Assembly: GCA_028875855.1 (NCBI GenBank)
Contig: JAGWVA010000019.1
Location: forward strand, 1-59,111
Length of the DNA: 59,111 nucleotides
Source of the DNA: Paracoccaceae bacterium
GTDB taxonomy: Bacteria; Pseudomonadota; Alphaproteobacteria; Rhodobacterales; Rhodobacteraceae
Direction: 5' to 3'
Shown piece by piece: positions 49,176-58,259 of the stretch; position 1 is the stretch's first letter, and every line of letters begins with the position of its first letter. The translations under genes and the position numbers were made by a program. The notes under the pieces were generated by a model that did no database searches, was not told the origin of the DNA, and saw only the letters and a program-made list of their open reading frames with translations.

Positions 49176-51218
49176 TCACACCCCCAGAACGCTGACCTCT
49201 TCCGGCGCTCCCGCCGCAGCCACCCTTGGCCGGCCCGTCGCCGTGACGCGCAGACGCGCCTCGATGAACATCTGCCGCCCCTCGATCTCGACTTCCTGAA
49301 CGTCGCGCGTCGTGCTCAGCCGGACCTCCTCGGCCCCTGCCTCGCGCGCGCGCGCCCGCGCCTCGACCGACAGGGCCGCCTCCGCCGCCGCCAGCGCCGC
49401 GTCGCGGTCGGCGAAGGTCTCGGCGCCACCGGCAAGGTGGACGACAAACCGCCCCTCGCCCGGCGAGGTGACGATGCAATCGGCATGCTGCGACACCTGG
49501 CCCACCACCGCGCCGATGGCATTGGCGACGCCCGCATGTTCCGGCAGCACCATGCGCGTGCCCAGCCGCTCGCCCACCGCGCCGTAATAGGACGGGGCCG
49601 AGGCCCCGAGCCCGATCACCGGCACGCCAAGCCGAAGCGCCACCTCCACCACCCCGCCCGCGCGGTTGAGCCCCTCGCGCGTCAGGACATGGCGCGCCAG
49701 CGCCTCGGGCGTCTCGCCCGCCCAGTCGCGGCCGTCCTCGGCAAAGGCCGCCTCCAGCAGGCAATCGACCGTCTGTGCGGTAAGCGCGTCGATCACCGCC
49801 TGCGCCATCGCCTCCGGCCCCGGCGCGATCCGGTCGCCGCGCCCGTTGCGTTTCTTCGCGAAAAGCCGCAGCGCCTTTTCCGCGGCCTGCCCGTCCCAGT
49901 CCGCCAGCCGGCCCAGCACATGGCTTGCATCCGACGGCGTCACGCCCGAGAGCATGACAAGACCCCGCGCCACCAGTTTCGTCAGCGCCGCCCCGTCCAG
50001 CCGCGTCTGCAGGATCGCCCCCACCGTCGCCGCCCCGCCCTTCAGCCGCTCCAGCACGGCGGCCTCGCGCACGGAAAGGCCCGCGGCGGGCACATGGGGC
50101 ATCGCCAGCGCGAAACGCCCGTCATGTTCGCCCGAGGTCTCCGACGACAGCCAGCGGTCCAGCGCGTCGTGCACCAGATCGGGCCAGTCGCGCGCCATCA
50201 GGGACACCGGGATCAGGCGGCGCGGGCCAAGCCGCAGCCCCCCCGCCAGCCCCTCGATCACCGACACCTCGCTATCGCCGCCAAGGCCAGTGGTGCGCAT
50301 CGCGACCGCCTCGACCATGGTGCGCCAGCCGCCGACCCGGGCGCCCAGCGGGTCGATTTCGGGCAGGCCGCCGCGCAAAAGCGCCACGTCGGTCGTCGTG
50401 CCCCCGATGTCCGACACCAGCGCATCCGCCTCGCCCGTCAGCCACCGCGCCCCCACGATCGAGGCGGCAGGCCCGGACAGGATCGTCTCGATCGGCCGGG
50501 CACGCGCGACCTCGGCCGAGATCAGCGCCCCGTCGCCCCGCACCACCATCAGCGGCGCATGGATGCCCACGGACACCAGATGCGCCTCGCAGGCGTCGAT
50601 CAGCCGCGCGATCATCCCGATGAGCCGCGCATTCAGCACCGCCGTCAGCGCGCGTTTCGGGCCGTTGAGCTTGGCCGACAATTCGTGCGAACAGGTGACC
50701 GGCCGCCCCGTCAGCCGCCGCACCGCCTCGGCCGCGGCCAGTTCATGGGCGGGATTGCGCACGGCAAAGCGGGCCGCGACGGCAAAGCCCGCGACCTCCG
50801 GGCCGAGCCGGGCCACCTCTGCCTCGAGCCGCGCCCTGTCCAGCGCCGCGGCCTCGGTCCCGCCGTGGGTGTGACCGCCCGGCAGGACGACCACCGGGTC
50901 GCCCGCCAGCGCCTCGGCCAGCCCCTCGCGGACAAGATCGCCCTCGTCGAAGCCGATGAAGATCAGCGCCACGCGCCCGCCCTGCCCCTCGACCAGCGCG
51001 TTCGTGGCAAGCGTCGTGGACAGCGACACCATCGCCACCTCGCCCGGCGCGACACGGGCCCCGGCCAGCGCCGCATCCACGGCACGCCCGATCCCCATCG
51101 ACAGGTCGGCCCGCGTTGTCAGCGATTTGGCCTTGGCGATCACCCGCGCCTCGCCCTCGTCCACCACCACCGCATCGGTGTAGGTGCCCCCCGTATCGAC
51201 CCCCAGAAAAACCGCCAT
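49176..51218 (-). CDS. Hydantoinase/oxoprolinase family protein (HyuA-like)
   Basis: A 680-residue HyuA-type protein: N-terminal ATPase-like motif FLGVDTGGTYTDAVVVDE, a second actin-like phosphate motif SDIGGTTTDVALL in the middle, and a C-terminal region ending RVAAAGAPEEVSVLGV. Family members hydrolyse cyclic amides such as hydantoins or 5-oxoproline with ATP, usually with a HyuB partner; no HyuB gene is adjacent here. The ATG at 51216-51218 is preferred because the protein then begins at the family start (MAVFLGVDTGGT). It converges with the deoC-ALDH operon and diverges from selD across 178 nt. Confidence 0.85.
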   Translation of the reverse strand: MAVFLGVDTGGTYTDAVVVDEGEARVIAKAKSLTTRADLSMGIGRAVDAALAGARVAPGEVAMVSLSTTLATNALVEGQGGRVALIFIGFDEGDLVREGLAEALAGDPVVVLPGGHTHGGTEAAALDRARLEAEVARLGPEVAGFAVAARFAVRNPAHELAAAEAVRRLTGRPVTCSHELSAKLNGPKRALTAVLNARLIGMIARLIDACEAHLVSVGIHAPLMVVRGDGALISAEVARARPIETILSGPAASIVGARWLTGEADALVSDIGGTTTDVALLRGGLPEIDPLGARVGGWRTMVEAVAMRTTGLGGDSEVSVIEGLAGGLRLGPRRLIPVSLMARDWPDLVHDALDRWLSSETSGEHDGRFALAMPHVPAAGLSVREAAVLERLKGGAATVGAILQTRLDGAALTKLVARGLVMLSGVTPSDASHVLGRLADWDGQAAEKALRLFAKKRNGRGDRIAPGPEAMAQAVIDALTAQTVDCLLEAAFAEDGRDWAGETPEALARHVLTREGLNRAGGVVEVALRLGVPVIGLGASAPSYYGAVGERLGTRMVLPEHAGVANAIGAVVGQVSQHADCIVTSPGEGRFVVHLAGGAETFADRDAALAAAEAALSVEARARAREAGAEEVRLSTTRDVQEVEIEGRQMFIEARLRVTATGRPRVAAAGAPEEVSVLGV

Positions 51219-51396
51219 GCCCTGCCCCGTTCCGTTCGCCCCATGGGGTCTAGGGCGCGCCCGGCCGTTCGTCATCCCGTAAAGCGACCCTTTGCGGCCG
51301 CCGCGCCGTCGCTTTCAGCCTCTGGCGGGTGCGGCGGCCTTCCCCCTCGCCAACCGGGCCCGCCTGCGCTAGGCCTGACCAAAGCCCGGAGACGCC

Positions 51397-53577
51397 ATGC
51401 AACCGCAGATCCCCCTGACCCGAGACCTCGTGCTGATCGGCGGCGGCCATGCCCATGCGCTGGTGCTGCTCCGGTGGGGGATGACGCCCCTTCCGGGCAC
51501 ACGGCTGACGGTGATCGACCCGAACCCGACCGCCCCCTATACCGGCATGCTGCCCGGGCTGATCGCGGGCCACTACCGGCAGGACGAGCTGCAGATCGAC
51601 CTCGTGAAGCTGGCCCGCCATGCCGGCGCCCGGCTGATCCTTGGCCGCGCGACGGGCATCGACCGGGAGGCACGGCGCATCACGGTGCAGGGGCGCCCTC
51701 CCCTGCGCTACGACGTGGCGTCGATCGACATCGGCATCACCTCGGCCCTGCCGGAGCTGCCGGGCTTTCTGGATCACGGCGTCGCGGCGAAACCGCTGGG
51801 CGGCTACGCCGAGCGCTGGCAGGCCTTCCTCGACGATCTGCCGGCCCCCGCGCCCGTGGTGATCCTTGGCGCTGGGCTCGCGGGGGTGGAACTGGCGCTG
51901 GCCACCGCCCACCGGCTGCGGCAGGCCGGGGTCGCACGGCCAGAGGTCACGCTGATCGAACAGGCACCCGAGGCGCTGCCCGGGATCGGCGCGGGCGCGC
52001 GGCGGGCGCTCATGTCGCACCTCGCGCGCGAGGGGGTAAGGCTCATCACCGGCGCCACCGTCGCCCGCGTTGCGCCGACCGCGGTGGACCTGACCGACGG
52101 CCAAAGCCTGCCCTCGGCCTTCACCCTTGGCGCGGTGGGCGCGCGGCCCCATGACTGGCTGGCCGGGACCGGCCTAGACCTCACGCGCGGCTTCGTCACG
52201 GTCGATGCAACGCTGCGGTCCACCAACGACCCCGACATCTTCGCCGTGGGCGATTGCGCGCATCTTTCGCACGCCCCCCGCCCCAAGGCCGGCGTCTTCG
52301 CCGTGCGCGAGGCGCCGGTCCTGTTTCACAACCTGCGCGCCCGGCTGACCGGGGCCGCCCTGCGCCGCTACCAGCCCCAGCGCGACTACCTCAAGCTGGT
52401 GTCGACCGGGGGCAAGGGGGCGCTGGCCGACAAATGGGGGCTGCGGCTCGACGGGCCGCTCCTCTGGCGCTGGAAGAACCGGATCGACCGGCGCTTCATG
52501 CGCATGTTCCACGATCTGCCGCAGATGCCCGCCCCCCCGCTGCCGCGCCCGCTGACCCTTGGCGTCGCGCAGGAGCTTGCGGGGCAAAAGCCGCTCTGCG
52601 GTGGCTGCGGGGCCAAGGTCGGGGCCGGGGCGCTGGCGGCGGCGCTGGCCGGCCTGCCCGCGCCGGCCCGCGCGGATGTCCTCTCCGGTCCCGGCGACGA
52701 TGCCGCCGTGCTGGACCTTGGCGCGACGCGGCAGGTCCTTACCACGGATCACCTGCGCGCCATGGTCGAAGATCCCTTCCTGATGGCGCAGATCGCCACC
52801 ACCCATGCGCTTGGCGATATCTGGGCGATGGGGGCCGAACCGCAGGCCGCCCTGCTCCAGATCACCCTGCCGCGCGCCTCTGACCGCTTGCAGGCCGACA
52901 TGCTGGCCGAGATCATGGCCGCCGCCGGGCAGATCCTCCGCGCCGCCGGGGCAGAGGTCGTGGGCGGCCATACCTCGATCGGGGCGGAACTGACGATCGG
53001 CCTGACGGTCGCCGGCCTCGCGCCCAGCCCCGTGCCGAAGGGCGGCGCGCAGCCGGGCGATGCGCTGATCCTGACGAAGCCGCTTGGCACCGGCACCGTT
53101 CTGGCGGCCGAGATGACTCGCCATGCCCCGGGCCGCGCGGTGGCGGCGACGCTCGCCAGCATGATCCGCCCGCTGGGGCCGGCCGCCGCGATCCTTGGCC
53201 CCTTGGCCCATGCGATGACAGATGTGACCGGCTTCGGCCTTGCCGGGCATCTGCTGGAAATGCTCGACGCCGCGGGCTGCGCCGCCACACTCGATACCGC
53301 GGCGATCCCGCTGCTGCCCGGCGCGGCAGAGCTTGCCGCCGCGGGCGAGGCCTCGACCCTCGCGCCTACCAACCGTCTGGCGGTGGAGAGCCGCATCGAC
53401 CTGCCCGACACCCCGCTTGGCGCCCTGCTGATCGACCCGCAGACCTGCGGCGGCCTGCTTGCCGCCGTGCCCGCCGATCAGGCCGCGGCCCTCGTTGCCC
53501 GCCTGCACGCGACCGGTGCGCCCGCTGCGATCATTGGTCGGATCGAGCCGGGCGCGCCCCACTTCACCCTGCGCTGA
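51397..53577 (+). CDS. selD: Selenide, water dikinase fused to an N-terminal FAD/NAD-binding oxidoreductase
   Basis: 726 residues. Residues 1 to ~380 form a pyridine-nucleotide-disulfide-type flavoprotein (VLIGGGHAHALVLLRWGM at 12, FAVGDCAHLSHAPRPKAG near the end). From ~398 the SelD kinase follows: KPLCGGCGAKVG with Cys401/Cys404 and Lys407 at the catalytic position, then GDDAAVLDLG, ALGDIWAMGAEPQAALLQITLP, VVGGHTSIGAELTIGLTV and TDVTGFGLAGHLLEML. SelD makes selenophosphate from selenide and ATP; the flavin domain may reduce a selenium donor. Cys, not selenocysteine, occupies the active loop. It faces mnmH, which uses the product. ATG at 51397 with GGAG 6 nt upstream. Confidence 0.93.
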   Translation: MQPQIPLTRDLVLIGGGHAHALVLLRWGMTPLPGTRLTVIDPNPTAPYTGMLPGLIAGHYRQDELQIDLVKLARHAGARLILGRATGIDREARRITVQGRPPLRYDVASIDIGITSALPELPGFLDHGVAAKPLGGYAERWQAFLDDLPAPAPVVILGAGLAGVELALATAHRLRQAGVARPEVTLIEQAPEALPGIGAGARRALMSHLAREGVRLITGATVARVAPTAVDLTDGQSLPSAFTLGAVGARPHDWLAGTGLDLTRGFVTVDATLRSTNDPDIFAVGDCAHLSHAPRPKAGVFAVREAPVLFHNLRARLTGAALRRYQPQRDYLKLVSTGGKGALADKWGLRLDGPLLWRWKNRIDRRFMRMFHDLPQMPAPPLPRPLTLGVAQELAGQKPLCGGCGAKVGAGALAAALAGLPAPARADVLSGPGDDAAVLDLGATRQVLTTDHLRAMVEDPFLMAQIATTHALGDIWAMGAEPQAALLQITLPRASDRLQADMLAEIMAAAGQILRAAGAEVVGGHTSIGAELTIGLTVAGLAPSPVPKGGAQPGDALILTKPLGTGTVLAAEMTRHAPGRAVAATLASMIRPLGPAAAILGPLAHAMTDVTGFGLAGHLLEMLDAAGCAATLDTAAIPLLPGAAELAAAGEASTLAPTNRLAVESRIDLPDTPLGALLIDPQTCGGLLAAVPADQAAALVARLHATGAPAAIIGRIEPGAPHFTLR

Positions 53578-53583
53578 TCCCCT

Positions 53584-53620
53584 TCTCTTTGGCCAAAATA
53601 TCCCCGCCGGAGGCTCCGCC
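53584..53620. repeat. Intergenic repeat with AAAATATCCC core and hairpin, copy 2
   Basis: AAAATATCCC (53595-53604) followed by a small hairpin CGGAG-G-CTCCG (53608-53618), between the convergent selD and mnmH genes. Same arrangement as the copy at 49136. It may act as a bidirectional transcription end. Confidence 0.5.
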
Positions 53621-53640
53621 CTTGCGGCCGCGCGCCGGTG

Positions 53641-54693
53641 TCAGCCCTTGGCGACCCGCGCCGCGAGCCGGTCCGCCAGCCGCGCCAGATCGTCCGGCTC
53701 CAGCCCCTCGGTCTCGAAATCTTCCGCAACCGCCCCCTCGGCCCGCTCGCGTTGCTTGGCGTAGCGTGGATCGTAATGGCGTTGCATCAGTTCCCCGGCC
53801 AGAACCTCGTTCTCTCCGGCTGCGGCAAGGGCCTGCCAGCGGTGGATCACCTCGACCGGCTGCAACGGGCGCAAGAGATCGATGACGCGGGCCAGCGCCG
53901 CGCGGTCCGCCGTCAGATCGGCATAGGCCCGGGCAAGGTAGCGCGCCCGCGCCGCCACGGGGGCCACGACATGCAGGCGCGGCGCGGCGCGCATCGCCTT
54001 CCAGAGCGGCGGCGGCAGGGACCGGTCGCCGACCTTGCTCGATTCCGCCTCGATCACCACGGGCCGGGCAGGGTCGAGCGCCGCCAGAGCCGCGGCCAGC
54101 CGCCCCTCGAACGCCTTCTGGCTGGGTTGCCCGCCCACGCGATGCCCGAACAGCGAGCCGCGATGGTTCGCCATGCCCTCGAGGTCGATCACCTGCACTC
54201 CACGGTCGGCAAGCAGGCCCAGAAGCTCGGTCTTCGCGCTGCCTGTGTTGCCGTCGAGCAGGATCACCGGCGCGGGAACATCGCGCTCGTGCACCGCCTC
54301 GACCACCAGCCGGCGATAGGTCTTGTAGCCGCCCTCCACCACATCGGCGCGCCAGCCCACCTGCGTGAGGATCGACGCGAAGCTGTTCGACCTTTGACCG
54401 CCGCGCCAGCAATAGATCAAGGGTTTCCATCCGCCGGTCTTGTCGGCCAGCGGCCCTTCAAGGTGGCGGGCCGCGTTCTTGGCAACCAGCGCCGCCCCGA
54501 CCTTTCGGGCGCGAAAGGGGCTTTCCTGCACGTAGATCGTGCCGACCACCGCGCGTTCGTCGTTGTCCAGCACCGGCAGGTTGATTGCGCCGGGGACGTG
54601 ATCCTCCTCCCATTCGGCTGGAGAGCGGACGTCGATGATTTCATCGAAGCCGAGCGTCGCAAGGTCGGAAAGGGAGGTCAGCCGGATCGCCAT
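53641..54693 (-). CDS. mnmH: tRNA 2-selenouridine synthase
   Basis: Converts 2-thiouridine at wobble position 34 of certain tRNAs to 2-selenouridine through a geranylated intermediate, using selenophosphate from SelD. The 350-residue protein has an N-terminal rhodanese domain with catalytic Cys95 in LIYCWRGGQRSNS and a C-terminal P-loop domain (LLDGNTGSAKTELL). Length matches YbbB/SelU. It acts on the same wobble uridine as the MnmD/MnmC2 pair at 7.7-9.5 kb. Convergent with selD. ATG at 54691-54693. Confidence 0.94.
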   Translation of the reverse strand: MAIRLTSLSDLATLGFDEIIDVRSPAEWEEDHVPGAINLPVLDNDERAVVGTIYVQESPFRARKVGAALVAKNAARHLEGPLADKTGGWKPLIYCWRGGQRSNSFASILTQVGWRADVVEGGYKTYRRLVVEAVHERDVPAPVILLDGNTGSAKTELLGLLADRGVQVIDLEGMANHRGSLFGHRVGGQPSQKAFEGRLAAALAALDPARPVVIEAESSKVGDRSLPPPLWKAMRAAPRLHVVAPVAARARYLARAYADLTADRAALARVIDLLRPLQPVEVIHRWQALAAAGENEVLAGELMQRHYDPRYAKQRERAEGAVAEDFETEGLEPDDLARLADRLAARVAKG

Positions 54694-54772
54694 GCCAAAG
54701 CCTTACAGGAGGAAGCGCCGCGCCGGAAGCCGTCTGCGGCCCCCATGCCGCGATGCCCGGCCGCGCCGCGCC

Positions 54773-55765
54773 TCAGCCCAGCCCGTGCTTCTGGAAAAGC
54801 GCGCGCAGGTCCGCCTCGGGCCGCGCGCCGATATGGCTGATGATCTCGGACGCGGCGACGCATCCCATGCGCCCGCAGGTCTCGAGATCATGCCCCTCGG
54901 CCAATGCCCACAGGAAAGCGCCCGCGAACAGGTCCCCCGCCCCGGTCGCATCGACGATCTTCGTCGGGATCGCGGGCACATGGCGGTGCTGGCCGTCCCA
55001 GAGGACATGCGCGCCCTTCTCGCTTTCCGTCGCGGCGACGATGGCAACCTCGGACGCGGCGGCCTTCATCGCGACGGCGAAGTCGTCGGTCTGATACATC
55101 GACATCAGCTCGGCCCGGTTGGCGAAGAGCAGGTCCACATCCTCGCGGATCATCTTCCGGAAGGCGTCGCGGTGGCGTTCGACGCAGAACGGATCGGAAA
55201 GCGTGAGCGACACCCGCCCGCCTGCCGCGCGGGTCGCGGCGATGGCCTTGGCGAAGGCCTCGTGGCTTTCCGGCCCGTCGAAGCGGTAGCCCTCGAGATA
55301 GATCCACTCTGCCTGCGCCATCTGCGCCTCGTCGATGTCGGCCGGCGTCAGGAACTCGGTCACGCCGAGATAGGTGTTCATCGACCGCTCGCCGTCCGGC
55401 GTGACAAGGATGATGCAGCGCCCGGTTTCCTGCTCGGCCGTTTTCGGGGCAAAGGCGGTCTGATACACCGCGCCCTGCGCGCGCAGGTCATGGGCGAAGA
55501 TCGCGCCCAGCTGGTCGTCCTTGACCTTGCCGACATAGGCCGTCCGGCCACCCAGCTTGGCAATGCCCGCGATGGTATTGGCCGCCGATCCGCCCGAGAC
55601 TTCCTCGGCCGGGCCGATGCGGGAATAGAGATCGACCGCACGCGGCATGTCGATCAGTTGCATGATCCCCTTCTGGATACCAAGCGCGGACAGGTCCCCT
55701 TCCGTGGCATGCGAGATCACATCGACCATCGCATTGCCGATGCCGACCACCTGAAATGTCTTCAT
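54773..55765 (-). CDS. Adenosine kinase / PfkB-family carbohydrate kinase
   Basis: A 330-residue ribokinase-fold kinase: N-terminal GIGNAMVDVISHA, the substrate-side GGSAANTIAGIAKLGG and the PfkB signature 2 DATGAGDLFAGAFLWAL with the catalytic Asp. It phosphorylates adenosine to AMP, or a related nucleoside or sugar; alphaproteobacterial members with this N-terminus are usually annotated adenosine kinase. The ATG at 55763-55765 overlaps the stop of nth as ATGA, so the two are translationally coupled. Substrate assignment is from resemblance only. Confidence 0.85.
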   Translation of the reverse strand: MKTFQVVGIGNAMVDVISHATEGDLSALGIQKGIMQLIDMPRAVDLYSRIGPAEEVSGGSAANTIAGIAKLGGRTAYVGKVKDDQLGAIFAHDLRAQGAVYQTAFAPKTAEQETGRCIILVTPDGERSMNTYLGVTEFLTPADIDEAQMAQAEWIYLEGYRFDGPESHEAFAKAIAATRAAGGRVSLTLSDPFCVERHRDAFRKMIREDVDLLFANRAELMSMYQTDDFAVAMKAAASEVAIVAATESEKGAHVLWDGQHRHVPAIPTKIVDATGAGDLFAGAFLWALAEGHDLETCGRMGCVAASEIISHIGARPEADLRALFQKHGLG

Positions 55766-56406
55766 TCCGTCTTGTCCTCGTAGGCGCAAAGGTCCCGGAT
55801 CAGGCAATCGCCACAGCGGGGCTTGCGGGCAGTGCAGATATAGCGGCCGTGCAGGATCAGCCAGTGATGGGCATGGGTCTGGAACTCGGCCGGGACGTTG
55901 TCCTCGATCGCGCGTTCCACGACGTCCACATCCTTGCCGGGCGCGATGCCGGCGCGGTTGCCGACGCGGAAGATGTGTGTGTCCACCGCCTGCGCGGGCA
56001 GGTGCCACCACATGTTCAGCACCACGTTCGCCGTCTTGCGGCCCACCCCCGGCAGCGCCTGCAACGCCGCGCGGGAAGACGGCACTTCGCCGCCGTAGTG
56101 ATCGACAAGGATCTGGCTCAGCTTGATGACGTTCCTCGCCTTGTTGCGAAACAGGCCGATCGTCTTGATATGCGCGATCAGCCCCTCTTCGCCCAAGGCC
56201 AGCATCTTCTGCGGCGTATCGGCGATCTTGAACAGCTCTCGCGTCGCGCGGTTCACGCCCGCGTCCGTCGCCTGCGCCGACAGCGCGACCGCCACCAGCA
56301 GCGTGTAGGCGTTGACGTGCTCAAGCTCTCCCTTCGGTTCGGCCTCGGCGGCCTGGAACCGGCGGAAGATCTCGCGCATCGTGAGGTAGTCGAGTTGGCG
56401 TGCCAT
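55762..56406 (-). CDS. nth: Endonuclease III
   Basis: Base-excision repair glycosylase/AP lyase for oxidised pyrimidines. The 214-residue protein has the helix-hairpin-helix LQALPGVGRKTANVVL with the catalytic Lys, the downstream catalytic Asp in VDTHIFRVGNR, and the 4Fe-4S cluster Cys-x6-Cys-x2-Cys-x5-Cys near the C-terminus (CTARKPRCGDCLIRDLC). The ATG at 56404-56406 gives the family start. It is divergent across about 115 nt from a second DNA-repair gene (AraC-MGMT fusion). Confidence 0.95.
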   Translation of the reverse strand: MARQLDYLTMREIFRRFQAAEAEPKGELEHVNAYTLLVAVALSAQATDAGVNRATRELFKIADTPQKMLALGEEGLIAHIKTIGLFRNKARNVIKLSQILVDHYGGEVPSSRAALQALPGVGRKTANVVLNMWWHLPAQAVDTHIFRVGNRAGIAPGKDVDVVERAIEDNVPAEFQTHAHHWLILHGRYICTARKPRCGDCLIRDLCAYEDKTE

Positions 56407-56521
56407 GCCGTCCCTATGCCCTGCCCCGCTGCGGCGGACAAGCCGGAGCCCGGCGACAAAGCGCAAAATCCGGGTCGCGTGGCGCGGGGCGCACGCCTAA
56501 TCTGGCGGCATGGAGGCCCCG

Positions 56522-57367
56522 ATGACCGACACGCCCGAACCCCTTGCCTATCACTACCAGACCATCGCCCGCGCGCTGAAGCTGATCGAGGCCGAAGGGC
56601 GGGAGATGCCGCTCGAGGATCTCGCCGCCGCCATGGGGATGAGCGCGGCGCATTTCCAGCGTGTCTTCAGCCGCTGGGTCGGCGTCTCGCCCAAGCGGTA
56701 TCGGCAATACCTGACGCTGGACCTTGCCAAGCGGCTTCTGGCCGAACGCCACACGGTTCTGGACACCGCGCTGGAGGCGGGGCTGTCCTCGACCGGGCGG
56801 CTGCACGATCTGTTCCTGACATGGGAGGCGATGAGCCCGGGCGACTTCGCCCGCGGTGGCGCGGGCCTCGCGATCTTCTGGGGATGGTTCGAAAGCCCCT
56901 TCGGCCCGGCCCTCGTGATGGGCACCGACAAGGGCATCTGCGGCATCGGCTTTGCCGCCGAGGCGGGGGCAGAGCCGACGATGGCCGACATGCTGTCGCG
57001 CTGGCCCAGGGCCACCTTCATCGAGGACCCGATGCGCCTCAGGCCCTGGGCGATGGCGGCCTTTGGCGCGGATGCCGCGGCGCCGCTGCCGCTTTACCTG
57101 ATCGGGGCGCCGTTCCAGATCAAGGTCTGGGAGGCGCTTCTTGCGATCCCCTCGGGCCATGTCACGACCTACACCGACCTTGCCCGCGCGGTGGGCCATC
57201 CTTCTGCGCAGCGCGCGGTCGGCACCGCCGTGGGGCGCAACCCGATCAGCTTCCTGATCCCCTGCCACCGGGCGCTGCGCACCACGGGGGCGCTTGGCGG
57301 TTATCACTGGGGCCTGCCGGTCAAACGCGCCATGCTGGCCTGGGAGGCCGCCCGGGCCGAGGCCTGA
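56522..57367 (+). CDS. AraC-type HTH fused to O6-methylguanine-DNA methyltransferase (Ada-like, no N-terminal sensor)
   Basis: 281 residues. The N-terminal third is an AraC-family double helix-turn-helix (LEDLAAAMGMSAAHFQRVFS, then WVGVSPKRYRQYLTLDLAKRLL). The C-terminal half is an MGMT domain with the acceptor Cys in IPCHRALRTTG and the DNA-binding VTTYTDLARAVGHPSAQRAVG. The N-terminal zinc/Cys methylphosphotriester sensor of E. coli Ada is absent. It repairs O6-alkylguanine and may regulate transcription. The ATG at 56522 is chosen for GGAGG 5 nt upstream; an ATG at 56510 is possible. Confidence 0.9.
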   Translation: MTDTPEPLAYHYQTIARALKLIEAEGREMPLEDLAAAMGMSAAHFQRVFSRWVGVSPKRYRQYLTLDLAKRLLAERHTVLDTALEAGLSSTGRLHDLFLTWEAMSPGDFARGGAGLAIFWGWFESPFGPALVMGTDKGICGIGFAAEAGAEPTMADMLSRWPRATFIEDPMRLRPWAMAAFGADAAAPLPLYLIGAPFQIKVWEALLAIPSGHVTTYTDLARAVGHPSAQRAVGTAVGRNPISFLIPCHRALRTTGALGGYHWGLPVKRAMLAWEAARAEA

Positions 57368-57494
57368 GCGCCGCCCACCGGTTCGTGATGGGCAAGAACC
57401 TGCCAGCTTGAGGCGCGATCTGTTCCCCGCCGCCCGCCCCCGCTATAACGGGGGCAAGGCCCGCAAGATGGGCCAAGGGAAAGAGGCAGACGTG

Positions 57495-58157
57495 ATGCGG
57501 ATGAATTCCATTCTGATCCTGGCGACCGTCGGCGCGCTGAGCCTGTCGGCCTGCGCCCCCCAGGGCTACAGCAACCCCAACGACCCCAACGCGAACGCGC
57601 GCGCCGGGGCCATCGCCGGCGCCGTGGTCGGCGGCCTGGCCGGCGCCCTGCAACCCGGGCGCGGCGCGCTTGGCAAGTCGATCCTCGGAGCTGCCGCCGG
57701 GGCGACCGTCGGCGCCATCGCCGGCGGCGCGCTTGACCAGCAGGCGCAGGACCTGCGCTCGTCGCTGGGCAACGACAATATCGGCGTGACCAATACGGGC
57801 AGCGAACTGGTGGTGTCGATGCCGCAGGACATCCTGTTCGACACGAACTCCACCGTCATCAAGCCGCAGATGCAGAACGAACTGGCCTCGGTCGCGCAGA
57901 ACCTTCTGCATTATCCCGACAGCCAGGTCACGATCATCGGGCATACCGACAACACCGGCAGCGCGGCCTACAACCTGCAACTGTCGCAGCAGCGCGCCGA
58001 CGCGGTTGCGGGCGTGATCGAGGACAACGGCGTGAACCCGAACCGCATCGTCACGATCGGCCGGGGCGAAAGCCAGCCGATCGCCACGAACCTTACGGCG
58101 GCGGGACGTTCCAAGAACCGCCGGGTGGAAATCCACATCCGCCCGACCAACGGCTGA
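57495..58157 (+). CDS. OmpA-family lipoprotein (glycine-zipper plus OmpA domain)
   Basis: A 220-residue outer-membrane lipoprotein. Signal peptide with lipobox LSLSAC (lipidated Cys near residue 19), then a glycine-zipper hydrophobic region (GAIAGAVVGGLAGAL and AAAGATVGAIAGGAL), then a C-terminal OmpA peptidoglycan-binding domain (DILFDTNSTVIKP, GHTDNTGSAAYNLQLSQQRA, GRGESQPIATN, SKNRRVEIHI). It tethers the outer membrane to peptidoglycan. The ATG lies two codons before a second Met. It resembles the YiaD group. It is followed by a good terminator. Confidence 0.92.
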   Translation: MRMNSILILATVGALSLSACAPQGYSNPNDPNANARAGAIAGAVVGGLAGALQPGRGALGKSILGAAAGATVGAIAGGALDQQAQDLRSSLGNDNIGVTNTGSELVVSMPQDILFDTNSTVIKPQMQNELASVAQNLLHYPDSQVTIIGHTDNTGSAAYNLQLSQQRADAVAGVIEDNGVNPNRIVTIGRGESQPIATNLTAAGRSKNRRVEIHIRPTNG

Positions 58158-58176
58158 CCATCCTTGCATTTCGCGC

Positions 58177-58206
58177 GGCCGGGCCCTGCCCGGCCGTATT
58201 CTTTTC
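58177..58206 (+). terminator. Intrinsic terminator after the OmpA lipoprotein gene
   Basis: Perfect 8-bp GC stem (GGCCGGGC and GCCCGGCC) with a CCT loop, followed by GTATTCTTTTC; 19 nt past the stop codon. The best intrinsic terminator in the window. Confidence 0.82.
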
Positions 58207-58224
58207 ATTGACGCGCCCTCATGC

Positions 58225-58241
58225 GGTCATATGATCTGACC
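58225..58241. promoter_or_regulatory. Operator-like palindrome upstream of the FCD-GntR gene
   Basis: Inverted repeat GGTCA-N7-TGACC ending 18 nt before the start codon. FadR/PdhR/LldR-type regulators recognise TGGTnnnACCA-like sites, so autoregulation is likely. No other target is visible in the window. Confidence 0.6.
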
Positions 58242-58259
58242 AATTGATGGGTTTGAGTT

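Noticed and set aside
49437-52154. 905-codon plus-strand frame across the HyuA-like gene into selD
   Set aside because: Antisense to HyuA and in a wrong frame of selD; composition is that of a shadow frame.
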